A DNA stretch of 64,000 bases from UBA1723 sp045629285 (GTDB lineage Bacteria; Bacteroidota; Bacteroidia; Bacteroidales; Paludibacteraceae), in NCBI GenBank assembly GCA_045629285.1, contig JAZQQY010000052.1:1-64000 (forward strand), given 5' to 3'. This document shows positions 1-8,386 of this stretch, piece by piece. A model generated the notes under the pieces. The model saw nothing but the letters and a program-made list of their open reading frames with translations. It was not told where the DNA came from and ran no database searches. How positions within the stretch are numbered: position 1 is the stretch's first letter; every line of letters starts with the position of its first letter. The translations under genes and the position numbers were made by a program.

Positions 1-963
1 AGGAGCCTTCTTGCCGTATCTCTTATAGTCAAGATTTCTCTTCTTTCCGACTGCAATAGCGTGGTGCATCAAGGATCTAAGCAATCCTGGCATCTTGTCG
101 ATGTTCTCGTGTACACCGGCGTAGACCTTTTCCCAGAAACGAGGCACGGCACACATCATGTTAGGACGAGTCTCCTTGATTGTCTCTGTGATCTTCTTTG
201 GATTCTTGTTGACGTAGATCATCGCTCCTCTGTGCATACAGAAGTAGTCCCATGCACGCTCGAAGATGTGGCTTGCAGGTAGGAACATCATTGATGTTTT
301 GTTCTCATCGGCACAAGGCATCACCATCTCATGGATTCTCATCTGATGAGTGATGTTGTACTGCATGATCATGACGCCCTTAGGCTCACCTGTTGTGCCG
401 GAAGTATAGATTAGAGTCGCAAGATCGTCAAGACTCAACTCGCTCTGACGCTTTTCAAGCTCGGCATCCTGCTCTGTGTCGTCGCCATACTTTAGAAAAT
501 CGTCGAAACTCATTGAGGTGTCGATTCCGTTAAGATTGATTTCCGGGTCGACTGTAATGACTCTCTTCAAGACCTCTGTCTGGTGAAGTACCTTGATAGT
601 TTCGTCGTACTGGTATTGCTCACCAACGAAGATCATTGAACAGCTTGCGTCGTTGACGATATATTTTACCTGCTCTGCAGATGATGTTGCATACAAAGGT
701 ACAGCAACTGCTCTGATTGCCTGAAGTGCTAAATCTACTATGATTGTTTCGTGGCTGTTTTGTGAATAGATAGCCACTTTGTCTTGCTCCTTTACGCCGA
801 TAGCAAGAAATGCTTTTGCAGCTCTTCTTACGCTTGCTGCAATCTGATTCCAAGACAACGGTTTCCAAACACCTTCTTTGTCGTCACGGTATTTAAATGC
901 TGTTTTGTCCCCGAATCTTTTTGCATTTTTGAAAGCAAGGTTTCCTGTGTGAAATGAATACAT
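1..963 (-). CDS. Long-chain acyl-CoA synthetase (AMP-binding), 3' part outside window
   Basis: The reading frame opens at an ATG at 963 and runs without a stop off the left edge, giving the first 321 residues of a protein that is normally about 600. It is an AMP-forming acyl-CoA ligase: the AMP-binding P-loop (LIYTSGTTGEPKGVM) is at about residues 183-197, preceded by the usual N-terminal part (FKYRD...WNQI) and followed by FLPASHIFER, typical of the long-chain fatty acid family. It would activate fatty acids with ATP and CoA. A consensus promoter lies just upstream and the gene is separated by 100 bp from rnc, so it is probably its own unit. The substrate chain length cannot be read from sequence. 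Confidence 0.9.
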   Translation of the reverse strand, partial: MYSFHTGNLAFKNAKRFGDKTAFKYRDDKEGVWKPLSWNQIAASVRRAAKAFLAIGVKEQDKVAIYSQNSHETIIVDLALQAIRAVAVPLYATSSAEQVKYIVNDASCSMIFVGEQYQYDETIKVLHQTEVLKRVITVDPEINLNGIDTSMSFDDFLKYGDDTEQDAELEKRQSELSLDDLATLIYTSGTTGEPKGVMIMQYNITHQMRIHEMVMPCADENKTSMMFLPASHIFERAWDYFCMHRGAMIYVNKNPKKITETIKETRPNMMCAVPRFWEKVYAGVHENIDKMPGLLRSLMHHAIAVGKKRNLDYKRYGKKAP

Positions 964-987
964 GCTACACGTAGTTTTAATTCAGCA

Positions 988-1019
988 CAAAAATATCTTA
1001 AAAAATGTTAATAGACAAA
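988..1019 (-). promoter_or_regulatory. Bacteroidota-type promoter for the acyl-CoA synthetase gene
   Basis: On the minus strand TTTG (1016-1019) is followed after 20 bp by TATTTTTG (988-995), an exact match to TTTG-N19-21-TAnnTTTG. It sits about 25 bp before the ATG at 963. Confidence 0.7.
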
Positions 1020-1063
1020 TGCTGAATAATTAAAGTTGAAACTATAGCACGAATTTAACATAA

Positions 1064-1879
1064 TTATTCGCTAATTGTACTTTTTCTAGGACCTTCGTAG
1101 TGCTTTTTCACGAAATTTATGGCTGCTTTTGCCGCTTTTTGTTGAGATTCCTTTTTTGAATAACCGTTTCCGTTAGCTACAACTTTGCCGTCTATCTTCA
1201 CGATACACTTGAAAATATGGTTGTTTTCGGTATCCATCACGTCGTCGATAATCTCAAAATCGACGTTGATTTTTCTTTTTTGCGACCATTCAAGAAGCTG
1301 ACTCTTGAAATTCTCTGTCGCCTTTTCCAGTTTCTTGACACTGATGTATTTTGCAAAAATCACGTCGTACACGAATTTCTTACACTGTTCGTAACCTTTG
1401 TCAAGATAGATGGCTCCGATCAATGCTTCAAATGCATTTCCGTAAACATTCAGATTGTGCGATGTTGTATGGATTGGCAAGTTGACCAGTTTATCCAGTC
1501 CGATCTCCTTGGCTACAACGTTAAGTGTCTCCCTCTTTACAATTTTTGAGCGAAGATTGGTTAAATAACCCTCGTCACGCATCTTATAATTGTTGTAAAG
1601 GAAGTCTGCTACTACCGAACTTAATACAGCATCTCCCAAAAACTCCAATCTCTCGTTGTTGCCTTTTCCGTGTGATGCAAGTTTATGACGCAATGCCAAC
1701 TGGTAATGGCTTATGTTTGTGGGCTTGAATCCAAGAATAGCCTCCAATTCGACTGCTTCCGGACTTAGCTCCTCTTCTTTTTCTAAATTTGGCTCTTGAT
1801 TAGATTCTAAATTAGGCTCAGATCGAAAATCTTCTATTTCAATTGCAGGAAGGAATTTGCTTATGAACCTTTGCAACAT
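1064..1879 (-). CDS. rnc: Ribonuclease III
   Basis: Double-strand-specific endoribonuclease that processes rRNA precursors and structured RNAs. The family signature (ERLEFLGDAVL) is at about residues 76-86, the second acidic site follows in the helical domain (NAFEALIGAIYLD), and a C-terminal double-stranded RNA binding domain ends with SKKESQQKAAKAA. Two ATGs are possible: one inside the end of fabF (1891) and one at 1879, one base after the fabF stop; the latter is chosen because Bacteroidales homologues begin with a similar short ML... stretch. An acidic linker of about 25 residues precedes the catalytic domain. The gene is last in an acpP-fabF-rnc unit, an arrangement common in Bacteroidota. 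Confidence 0.93.
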   Translation of the reverse strand: MLQRFISKFLPAIEIEDFRSEPNLESNQEPNLEKEEELSPEAVELEAILGFKPTNISHYQLALRHKLASHGKGNNERLEFLGDAVLSSVVADFLYNNYKMRDEGYLTNLRSKIVKRETLNVVAKEIGLDKLVNLPIHTTSHNLNVYGNAFEALIGAIYLDKGYEQCKKFVYDVIFAKYISVKKLEKATENFKSQLLEWSQKRKINVDFEIIDDVMDTENNHIFKCIVKIDGKVVANGNGYSKKESQQKAAKAAINFVKKHYEGPRKSTISE

Positions 1880-1880
1880 A

Positions 1881-3143
1881 TTACTCTGCATATCGTTTAA
1901 ATACTAAACAAGCATTCTGTCCACCGAAACCGAAAGAGTTAGAGACTGCAACATCCACCTTCCTTTTTTGAGGTGTGTTGAACGTGAAGTTCAGGTTGTA
2001 GTCAATCTGTGGGTCGACATCATCTTCACGATGATTGATAGTCGGTGGTACAATATTGTTTTCAATTGCCTTGACGCATATTACGGCCTCCATCGCTCCT
2101 GCAGCACCAAGCAAGTGGCCTGTCATTGTCTTAGTGGAACTGATGTTAAGCTTGTATGCATCCTCGCCGAACACTTTTTTGATGGCTTTTGTCTCTGCCA
2201 AGTCTCCTGCAGGAGTGGAAGTGCCGTGGGCATTGATATAATCCACATCGGAAGGCTTTAGTCCGGCCTCTTCCAATGCATTTTTCATTGTAATAGCTGC
2301 ACCTTCTCCTTCTGGGTGGGGTGCTGTAAGATGGTATGAATCAGATGATGCTCCGTAACCTACTATTTCTGCGTAGATCTTTGCTCCACGCTTGATTGCA
2401 TGGTCAAGATCTTCGATAAGCAGACATCCGGAACCTTCTCCCATCACAAATCCGTCTCGTGAAGCACTGAATGCTCTTGAAGCGGTTAGATATTCATCGT
2501 TGTTAGTCGAAAGTGCACGCATGACTCCGAATCCACCGATCGAACCGGGAGTGATCGCAGCTTCCGTTCCACCAACTAACATGGCGTTCGCTCTGCCCAT
2601 GCGAATCATGTCGTAGGCAGTGCCGATTGCGTTTGCACTTGATGCACAAGCTGATACGACACCGAAATTCGGACCTCTCAAGCCAAACTCTATAGAAACA
2701 TGACCTGCGGCAATGTTTGTCAAGATTTTCGGAACGAAGAAAGGATTGAATCTAGGCACTTTGTCTTCGCTAGCGTAGAAACCGGCTAGCTCTTCTTCGA
2801 ATGATGCCAATCCACCGATACCCGATGAAATCAGTACACCGATTCTGTCTTTGTCGGCTGAATTCAAATCCAACCCGGAATCGGCCATACACTCGCGTGC
2901 GGCTACTCTTGCAAACTGCACCGACGGGTCTATTTTGCGAGCCTCCTTCTTCTCAAAGTGGTCGGCTGGATTGAAATTCTTTACCTCACAGGCGAAATGA
3001 ACTTTATGTTTGGAGTGGTCAAAATGAGAAATGGGTCCAGCACCACTCACCCCAGTAAGCAAACTTTGCCACATTTCTGCGACTGTATTGCCAATTGGCG
3101 TGATTGATCCTAGACCCGTAATGACTACTCTCTTAAAACTCAT
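1881..3143 (-). CDS. fabF: 3-oxoacyl-[acyl-carrier-protein] synthase II
   Basis: Condensing enzyme of type II fatty acid synthesis; it elongates acyl-ACP with malonyl-ACP in the cytosol. Length (420 residues) is normal. The thiolase-fold catalytic triad is visible: Cys166 in VVSACASSANAIG, His306 in NAHGTSTPAGD and His343 in TGHLLGAAGA. The gene lies 23 bp downstream of acpP, its substrate carrier, and 1 bp upstream of rnc, so the three are almost certainly co-transcribed. The ATG at 3143 gives the standard N-terminus (RVVITGLGSITPIG). Nothing unusual was seen. Confidence 0.96.
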   Translation of the reverse strand: MSFKRVVITGLGSITPIGNTVAEMWQSLLTGVSGAGPISHFDHSKHKVHFACEVKNFNPADHFEKKEARKIDPSVQFARVAARECMADSGLDLNSADKDRIGVLISSGIGGLASFEEELAGFYASEDKVPRFNPFFVPKILTNIAAGHVSIEFGLRGPNFGVVSACASSANAIGTAYDMIRMGRANAMLVGGTEAAITPGSIGGFGVMRALSTNNDEYLTASRAFSASRDGFVMGEGSGCLLIEDLDHAIKRGAKIYAEIVGYGASSDSYHLTAPHPEGEGAAITMKNALEEAGLKPSDVDYINAHGTSTPAGDLAETKAIKKVFGEDAYKLNISSTKTMTGHLLGAAGAMEAVICVKAIENNIVPPTINHREDDVDPQIDYNLNFTFNTPQKRKVDVAVSNSFGFGGQNACLVFKRYAE

Positions 3144-3166
3144 TTGTTCTTAGAGATGTTTTTTTC

Positions 3167-3409
3167 TTACTTTGCGTTAGCTGTCAAGAAATCGATAGCC
3201 TCACCTACAGTAGTGATGCTCTCTGCCTTATCCTCAGGAATCTCAGTTCCGAAAGCCTTCTCAAACTCCATGATCAACTCTACAGTGTCAAGAGAGTCTG
3301 CACCCAAATCGTTAGTGAAACTTGCATCAAGAGTAACCTCTGACTCCTCAACACCCAACTTCTCAACGATTATAGCTTTTACTTTTTCTTCAACTTCAGC
3401 TGTTGACAT
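3167..3409 (-). CDS. acpP: Acyl carrier protein
   Basis: Small acidic carrier (80 residues) that holds growing fatty acyl chains on a phosphopantetheine arm. The attachment Ser39 lies in the canonical LGADSLDTVELIM motif. It is the first gene of acpP-fabF-rnc and is divergent from purN. Its own promoter is less clear than that of purN: a one-mismatch -7 box (TTCCTTTG) lies near 3457-3464 on the minus strand with no good upstream box. Confidence 0.96.
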   Translation of the reverse strand: MSTAEVEEKVKAIIVEKLGVEESEVTLDASFTNDLGADSLDTVELIMEFEKAFGTEIPEDKAESITTVGEAIDFLTANAK

Positions 3410-3504
3410 AACCTTAAAATTTTAGTTAACGAATAAAATTATATTTTTTTCGAATGCAAAGGAATAAAAAAATAGTGACTTTTATGTGTTTTCCACCATG
3501 TTTT

Positions 3505-3537
3505 TTTGAGTTTAGACGCAAAAAAGTGTTATTTTTG
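3505..3537 (+). promoter_or_regulatory. Bacteroidota-type promoter for purN
   Basis: TTTG at 3505-3508 and TATTTTTG at 3530-3537 with a 21 bp spacer match the Bacteroidota consensus exactly, about 21 bp upstream of the purN ATG. Confidence 0.7.
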
Positions 3538-3558
3538 CAAACAACATATTTAATATAG

Positions 3559-4122
3559 ATGAAAAATATAGCGATTTTAGCATCTGGCTCAGGTTCCAAT
3601 GCTGAAAATATTGTAAATTACTTCAAGGATAGATCGGATATTTCTTTCAAGATATATTCCAATAAGAAGGATGCCTTCGTTTTGGAAAGAGCCAAACGTT
3701 TGGGTGTTCCATCTGAGACGTTCTTGAAGAGCGAACTGGATAATGGTTCTTTTTTGAAGAAATTAGTTGCTGAAAAGTTTGATTTCGTAGTGTTGGCTGG
3801 ATTCTTGTTGAAGATTCCTGATGATATGTTGGCAGTATTCCCAGATAAAATAGTCAATATTCATCCGTCGCTGCTTCCTAAGTATGGTGGTAAGGGAATG
3901 TATGGAATGAAGGTTCATGAGGCTGTCGTGGCTGCTGGCGAGAAGGAGTCGGGTATCACAATCCACACTATCGATGATCATTACGACGAGGGTAGTGTAG
4001 TGTTCCAGGCAACGGTACCTGTTCTTCCTACTGATACTCCTGATGAGGTTGCTCACAAGGTTCATGAGTTGGAGTACAAGTATTTCCCATCGGTTATTGA
4101 TGATATGATTTCTAAATTGTAA
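3559..4122 (+). CDS. purN: Phosphoribosylglycinamide formyltransferase
   Basis: Transfers a formyl group from 10-formyltetrahydrofolate to GAR in purine synthesis. The N-terminal phosphate-binding loop is ASGSGSNAENI, and the family catalytic residues are present as Asn100 and His102 (VNIHPSLLPKYGG) and Asp143 (HYDEGSVV). Length of 187 residues is usual. It is a single-gene unit with its own consensus promoter and it converges on the MORN-type gene, with a hairpin at 4147-4170 between them. Confidence 0.94.
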   Translation: MKNIAILASGSGSNAENIVNYFKDRSDISFKIYSNKKDAFVLERAKRLGVPSETFLKSELDNGSFLKKLVAEKFDFVVLAGFLLKIPDDMLAVFPDKIVNIHPSLLPKYGGKGMYGMKVHEAVVAAGEKESGITIHTIDDHYDEGSVVFQATVPVLPTDTPDEVAHKVHELEYKYFPSVIDDMISKL

Positions 4123-4146
4123 TTGATTTACAATTGATTATTATAT

Positions 4147-4170
4147 AGAGACGTGCTGATGCACGTCTCT
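4147..4170. terminator. Bidirectional terminator-like hairpin between convergent genes
   Basis: A perfect 10 bp stem (AGAGACGTGC / GCACGTCTCT) with a TGAT loop lies between the 3' ends of purN and the MORN-type gene. The flanks are AT-rich but there is no long T run on either side, so termination is inferred from position. Confidence 0.55.
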
Positions 4171-4179
4171 ACTAATATT

Positions 4180-4962
4180 TTAATGCGTCTTTACTTCTGA
4201 ATCTGAACCTGCATTTGGTTCTTTGATTGTTCCTTTCATCTTTTCTTTCTCAAGATATGCGGCTGAACGTTTTTTCTGGATTTCCTCTGCATTCTGCAAT
4301 ACTCCGGCTGAGAATACCAAAGTCTCGATTACCTCGCCTTTCTCATCGTATGTGATCCAGTCGCCTTCACGTTTGTCGTTCTTGTGACTGCCTGTCTCTA
4401 CAATTTTATCTGATCCGTCGTATGCCACATACTTACCTTCTTTCAATCCTTTGACGTACTCTACTGTGTAGTATAGCTTTCCGTCGCCAAGGTAATATTT
4501 GGCTGTGCCGTGAATTTTATCGTCGACGTATGGAATCTCCTCCATTACGATGCCGTCCTTGTTGTATGAAATCTTCATTCCGTGCTTCTTGCCTTCTTTG
4601 AAGTTTTCCACCAAAGTCGGTTTTCCTTTGCTGAAATACTCCCACTTGCCGTCTTTCTCCTTACCTACGTAAGCTCCCTGGGATGAAACTGTTATTCCGT
4701 CGGGCTCATAGAATACGGCTTTACTGTGTGTCGCGTCTGTATATGTCTGAACACTTTGTGGTTTTCCGGTTTCGTAGAAGTGCTGGAATTCTCCCACTGG
4801 CATGTCATCCTTGAAATTACCGATATATTTAGGCTGTCCGTTAGGATAGAATTTCCCCCATTCTCCCTGCTTCTTACCTTTCTTGTCGGTCTTGTTCTGT
4901 GGCTCTGCCATTGAAACGGTTGCCGCGCACGACAATGCAATCAAAAGATATTTTGCTTTCAT
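4180..4962 (-). CDS. Secreted MORN-variant repeat protein
   Basis: Predicted exported protein: a signal peptide (MKAKYLLIALSCAATVSMA) is followed by about eight repeats of the MORN-variant type found in YwqK-like proteins (G-x-W-x-x-Y-x-x-x-G-x-x-x-x-x-x-x-Y-x-x-G; for example EWGKFYPNGQPKYIGNF). The C-terminus is a charged helical tail. The function is not known; MORN-variant proteins are often called YwqK-family antitoxins but nothing here supports a toxin partner. The ATG at 4962 shares one base with the xseB stop (TGATG), so it is probably translationally coupled to exonuclease VII. A GTG one codon upstream is less likely. Confidence 0.75.
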   Translation of the reverse strand: MKAKYLLIALSCAATVSMAEPQNKTDKKGKKQGEWGKFYPNGQPKYIGNFKDDMPVGEFQHFYETGKPQSVQTYTDATHSKAVFYEPDGITVSSQGAYVGKEKDGKWEYFSKGKPTLVENFKEGKKHGMKISYNKDGIVMEEIPYVDDKIHGTAKYYLGDGKLYYTVEYVKGLKEGKYVAYDGSDKIVETGSHKNDKREGDWITYDEKGEVIETLVFSAGVLQNAEEIQKKRSAAYLEKEKMKGTIKEPNAGSDSEVKTH

Positions 4963-5165
4963 CACTCCTTTGAATTTAGTACGTTAAACACTTTCTCTAT
5001 ATGCTCATTCGTTGTCTTCACATAATTTCTGCAAAAAGAAATCAGTTCAGACGCACGCTTTACTTTAGCCTGCAACTCGTCTATGCTGATCTGGTCGTTC
5101 TCCGCAGCATCCACGATTGATTCAAGCTCTTCGTAAGCTTCTGTATATGTTAGCTTTTCTTTCAT
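4962..5165 (-). CDS. xseB: Exodeoxyribonuclease VII small subunit
   Basis: Small helical subunit (67 residues) of the XseA/XseB single-strand exonuclease. The family pattern YTEAYEELESIVD...ISIDELQAKVKRASELI is clear. It lies directly downstream of xseA in the order expected for the complex. The ATG at 5165 is chosen over an in-frame TTG two codons upstream. Confidence 0.9.
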   Translation of the reverse strand: MKEKLTYTEAYEELESIVDAAENDQISIDELQAKVKRASELISFCRNYVKTTNEHIEKVFNVLNSKE

Positions 5166-5211
5166 ATTCAATTTTTGTATGAAGTCGCAGGATTTTGCGT
5201 CTCTACCTCCA

Positions 5212-6516
5212 TCAATCGCGAGATATATTGTCCACTATGCTCTCGACTCTTCCGTCGGCACAGATAGTCTCTATTTTATCTCCTCTTTTAAGTGTCGCCG
5301 CAGAAATCGTTTTTCCATCTTTCAAAGTTAATGAATATCCTCGCTTGAAAGCTTCTTCTGGCGAAATACTTTTGATTTTTTGTTCCATCAAGTCGAAATT
5401 TGACAATTTTTTTGAAATTGTGAACTTCAATGCTCTTGAAAGATTATCCTGTTTCGACGCGATGTTTCGCATCAGATCTGCCATCATCCTCTTTGAAGAT
5501 ATGTTCAGACGATAGATGCTTGAGTCGAGTTTTTGCATCTCCATACTCATTCCGGATTTTGCTTTTGTGGAAAGATATTCCGTGATTTGAGTAAGACGTT
5601 TTTGCTCACCATCCAACGTGCCGGCTGCGTAGGCATATAGTCTCTGCGAACAATCCTCCACATTTTTCCAGACTGTATCGATTGCATGGATCAGGAAATC
5701 TGCCACTGCTGTCGGTGTTTTCAACTCCATGTTGGCAACGATGTCTACCACGCTTGTGTCTTTTGTGTGTCCGATTCCAGCCAATATTGGCAATGGGAAG
5801 AGTGCAACTTCTCTGGCTACAGTGTAATCATCGAATGCTTTCAGATCCATCTCGCTTCCTCCTCCACGGATGATTACGACTGCATCGAAATATTCAACAT
5901 CTTTCTTAATCTGCAAAAGTGCATCGATCACACTTTGTGGCGACTTCTCTCCTTGCATCAACGCTGGATATAGAGCGGTGTAGAATTTATATCCGTGTGG
6001 ATTATTCGTGAGTTGATTGACAAAATCTTGATAGCCTGCTGCTGTGGCTGAACTTATCACTGCAATCTTCTGTGGAAGAAGCGGCAGACGAAGACTTTTG
6101 TTGTTTTCGATTATGCCTTCTTGTGCAAGACGGTTGATTGTCTCTTGTCTGCGCAATGCTATTTCTCCGAGTGTATAGCGTGGTTCGATATCTACGATGT
6201 TGAGGCTGAATCCGTATTCTGGATGGAATGTAGGCGACGCCAGCACCTGTACTCTCATTCCGGGATTTAGATATAATCCCGTCTGTTGGAAGAATCGTTG
6301 AGCCAAACTGTCGAATATATTCTTCCAGATATTGGCCCTACATTTTGCGATTACTCTTCCGGTAGTGTCGTTCTCTGCCAATGTGAGGTAGCAATGTCCG
6401 CGATAGCTTAGCTCGACAATCTCAGCGCACACCCAATACGGCCCGGCCAAATTTCTTTGGACGGTGCGTGAGACTGCATTCAGCACTTCGGATAATGCGT
6501 AGATTTCTACCTCCAT
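5212..6516 (-). CDS. xseA: Exodeoxyribonuclease VII large subunit
   Basis: Catalytic subunit of exonuclease VII, which degrades single-stranded DNA from either end. An N-terminal OB-fold (about residues 20-110, GPYWVCAEI...) precedes the catalytic core with RGGGSEMDLKAFDD and LAGIGHTKDTSVVD, and a long coiled-coil region (about residues 290-390) that binds XseB. Length of 434 residues is normal. It follows the pyridoxal-kinase-like gene by 41 bp and is followed by xseB. Confidence 0.94.
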   Translation of the reverse strand: MEVEIYALSEVLNAVSRTVQRNLAGPYWVCAEIVELSYRGHCYLTLAENDTTGRVIAKCRANIWKNIFDSLAQRFFQQTGLYLNPGMRVQVLASPTFHPEYGFSLNIVDIEPRYTLGEIALRRQETINRLAQEGIIENNKSLRLPLLPQKIAVISSATAAGYQDFVNQLTNNPHGYKFYTALYPALMQGEKSPQSVIDALLQIKKDVEYFDAVVIIRGGGSEMDLKAFDDYTVAREVALFPLPILAGIGHTKDTSVVDIVANMELKTPTAVADFLIHAIDTVWKNVEDCSQRLYAYAAGTLDGEQKRLTQITEYLSTKAKSGMSMEMQKLDSSIYRLNISSKRMMADLMRNIASKQDNLSRALKFTISKKLSNFDLMEQKIKSISPEEAFKRGYSLTLKDGKTISAATLKRGDKIETICADGRVESIVDNISRD

Positions 6517-6557
6517 ATCTATTGTGTTCGACGGTATTTATTCCGTCGTAGAGAATA

Positions 6558-7397
6558 TTATTGAATCAATTTTATCAAATCAGGCAATGCTTTCTCGAAA
6601 CGCACACCATACCAATGCTCTTTGTCTCCTTCTGTCGTCTTGATGGATGCTACTGTAAAGTCAACAGCGATTTGTGCCGATTCCTCAAGACTCTTGCCTA
6701 GGAAATATGCTCCACTGAATGTGCTGGAGAAGATGTCTCCCGTACTGTGGTATGTTCCTGGAATTCTAGGACGAGAGATTATTGTGATTTTGTCTGTCTC
6801 TGCGTTGTAAACTGCTACTCCTTGCTCGCCTTCTTGCATTTCGACTCCCGTCATCACAATATTCTTTGCTCCGATTCCGCGTAGTCCGCCAATCACATGC
6901 TCCACATATCCCATAGTGTGGCCTGTGACGTGGTAGTCTTCGCCGAGCATGAATGAACATTCTGTGATGTTTGGCAGGATCACATCTGCTTTGGCGCAGA
7001 ATTGTTTCATGTTCTCCACGAAATTCTGGTCGAAACCGGCGTATAGTTTACCGTGGTCTCCCATTACAGGGTCAACGATTAGTTTTGCATCTGGAGTTGT
7101 TGTCTCGTTGTAGATGTCGAGGATGTACTGCAATTGTTTTGCTGAACCAACATAGCCTGTATATACGGCTCCGAATCTGATGCCCTGCTTTTTCCAATGC
7201 TCCTTTATCGCTGGCAAATCCTCTGTAAGATCACGGTATGTGTATCCTGTGAATCCTCCGGTATGTGTGGAAAGTACTGCAGATGGAAGCACTGCTGTCT
7301 CAATTCCCATTGCCGAAAGAATCGGAAGAGCCACTGTCAGCGAACATTGTCCGACGCAGGAAATATCTTGTATTGTTAAAATTCGTCTTTGGTTCAT
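6558..7397 (-). CDS. Pyridoxamine/pyridoxal kinase (PfkB superfamily)
   Basis: Kinase of the ribokinase-like fold that phosphorylates B6 vitamers in the PLP salvage route. The N-terminus reads RRILTIQDISCVGQCSLTVALPILSAMGIE, the substrate-lid region of the family; VDPVMGDHGKLY and a C-terminal GTYHSTGDIFSSTF motif supply the anion hole and the catalytic Asp. The ATG at 7397 is used because upstream codons lack similarity. Length is about 279. It heads a unit with xseA and xseB. PdxY-type is the best label; HMP kinase is less likely since a separate thiD is present in the window. Confidence 0.85.
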   Translation of the reverse strand: MNQRRILTIQDISCVGQCSLTVALPILSAMGIETAVLPSAVLSTHTGGFTGYTYRDLTEDLPAIKEHWKKQGIRFGAVYTGYVGSAKQLQYILDIYNETTTPDAKLIVDPVMGDHGKLYAGFDQNFVENMKQFCAKADVILPNITECSFMLGEDYHVTGHTMGYVEHVIGGLRGIGAKNIVMTGVEMQEGEQGVAVYNAETDKITIISRPRIPGTYHSTGDIFSSTFSGAYFLGKSLEESAQIAVDFTVASIKTTEGDKEHWYGVRFEKALPDLIKLIQ

Positions 7398-7458
7398 TAT
7401 TATAATTTTATAATCTAAGCATGGCACCGAGACTGTGTCTTTATTAATGGGACATGGG

Positions 7459-7480
7459 AGACACGCACGTCCGTGCGTCT
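7459..7480 (-). terminator. Hairpin downstream of folB
   Basis: A GC-rich stem (CGCACG / CGTGCG with an outer AGA / TCT) sits 8-29 bp after the folB stop and before the kinase gene. The downstream minus-strand sequence is only moderately T-rich, so a terminator role is tentative. Confidence 0.4.
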
Positions 7481-7487
7481 CTACGTG

Positions 7488-7856
7488 CTAATCCCTAACC
7501 TTCTTCACTGACACCTCGGCGGATTCAATTTCTCCAGTCATTGGTGGGTTTAGTTTCGCTACCGACACTTCTGCCTCCTCCACCAATGAGAATGTCTGGA
7601 GGATTCTGTCGACGATGCTTTCTGCCACTGTTTCAATGAGAATACGTTGCTTCTTCATCTCTTCTCTGACTATGTCGTTGATCTCTGCATAGTTGATGGT
7701 CTTTGTCAAATCATCGTTTTTTGCGGCGTCGCCCCAATCCGCTTTCACTTCCACATTGACTATATAGTCGGCTCCGACTACATTCTCAGTCGGAATCGCT
7801 CCGTGGAATGCGTGGATTAGGATGTTGTTGAGACGTATCAATCGTGTGGCTTTCAT
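7488..7856 (-). CDS. folB: Dihydroneopterin aldolase
   Basis: Folate pathway enzyme converting 7,8-dihydroneopterin to 6-hydroxymethyl-dihydropterin. The 122-residue length, the N-terminus (IRLNNILIHAFHGAIPTENVVG) with the conserved HG, and the C-terminal AEVSVAKLNPP motif fit the family. Its ATG overlaps the rsmD stop by 4 bp, indicating one transcript with rsmD, the DUF3822 gene and the upstream membrane-anchored gene. Confidence 0.92.
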   Translation of the reverse strand: MKATRLIRLNNILIHAFHGAIPTENVVGADYIVNVEVKADWGDAAKNDDLTKTINYAEINDIVREEMKKQRILIETVAESIVDRILQTFSLVEEAEVSVAKLNPPMTGEIESAEVSVKKVRD

Positions 7857-8386
7857 TTGAAGAAGCTGAAATTGACGTGTCCATAATTGCGGTGACGGAA
7901 GAAGTGGTCGTCGTCGCTGAAATCAAAATCTTTCGGATGCTCCAAAATCAACATTCCGTCTTCTGCTAGCAAACCAAGATCTGCCACTAGCTGCGGAATC
8001 TCCTTCAATCTTTCGTGTGAATAGGGGGGGTCTGCAAATATGATGTCATACTTGCGGCCGCATTTCTCTATAAACTTGAAGCTGTCGCCTTTGATTATCT
8101 CCCACGACTCTTTAAGATTCAATTCGTCTCTTGTCTTGCGGATGAAATTGAAATTTATCTGGTTCATCTCCACAAGTGTCACGTCTGTGCAACCTCTGGA
8201 TATGAACTCCAAACTGATGCTTCCTGTTCCACCAAACATGTCAAGCACTGTCAATTCCTCGAAATCTACCTCGTTGTTTAGGATATTGAACAATCCCTCT
8301 TTGGCGATGTCGGTAGTCGGACGGGCCTTCAGGTTGGCTGGAGGCGACAATCGTCTGCTTTTTAGATAACCACTTATTATACGCAT
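7853..8386 (-). CDS. rsmD: 16S rRNA (guanine966-N2)-methyltransferase
   Basis: SAM-dependent methyltransferase for G966 of 16S rRNA. The SAM loop (VLDMFGGTGSISLEF, residues about 47-61) and the catalytic DPPY motif (119-122) are intact, and the N-terminal RIISGYLKSRRL is typical. It overlaps folB by 4 bp downstream and the DUF3822 gene by 10 bp upstream; this order is common in Bacteroidota. Confidence 0.94.
   Translation of the reverse strand: MRIISGYLKSRRLSPPANLKARPTTDIAKEGLFNILNNEVDFEELTVLDMFGGTGSISLEFISRGCTDVTLVEMNQINFNFIRKTRDELNLKESWEIIKGDSFKFIEKCGRKYDIIFADPPYSHERLKEIPQLVADLGLLAEDGMLILEHPKDFDFSDDDHFFRHRNYGHVNFSFFK

Noticed and set aside
620..868. An 82-codon minus-strand frame
   Set aside because: Lies in another frame inside the truncated acyl-CoA synthetase.
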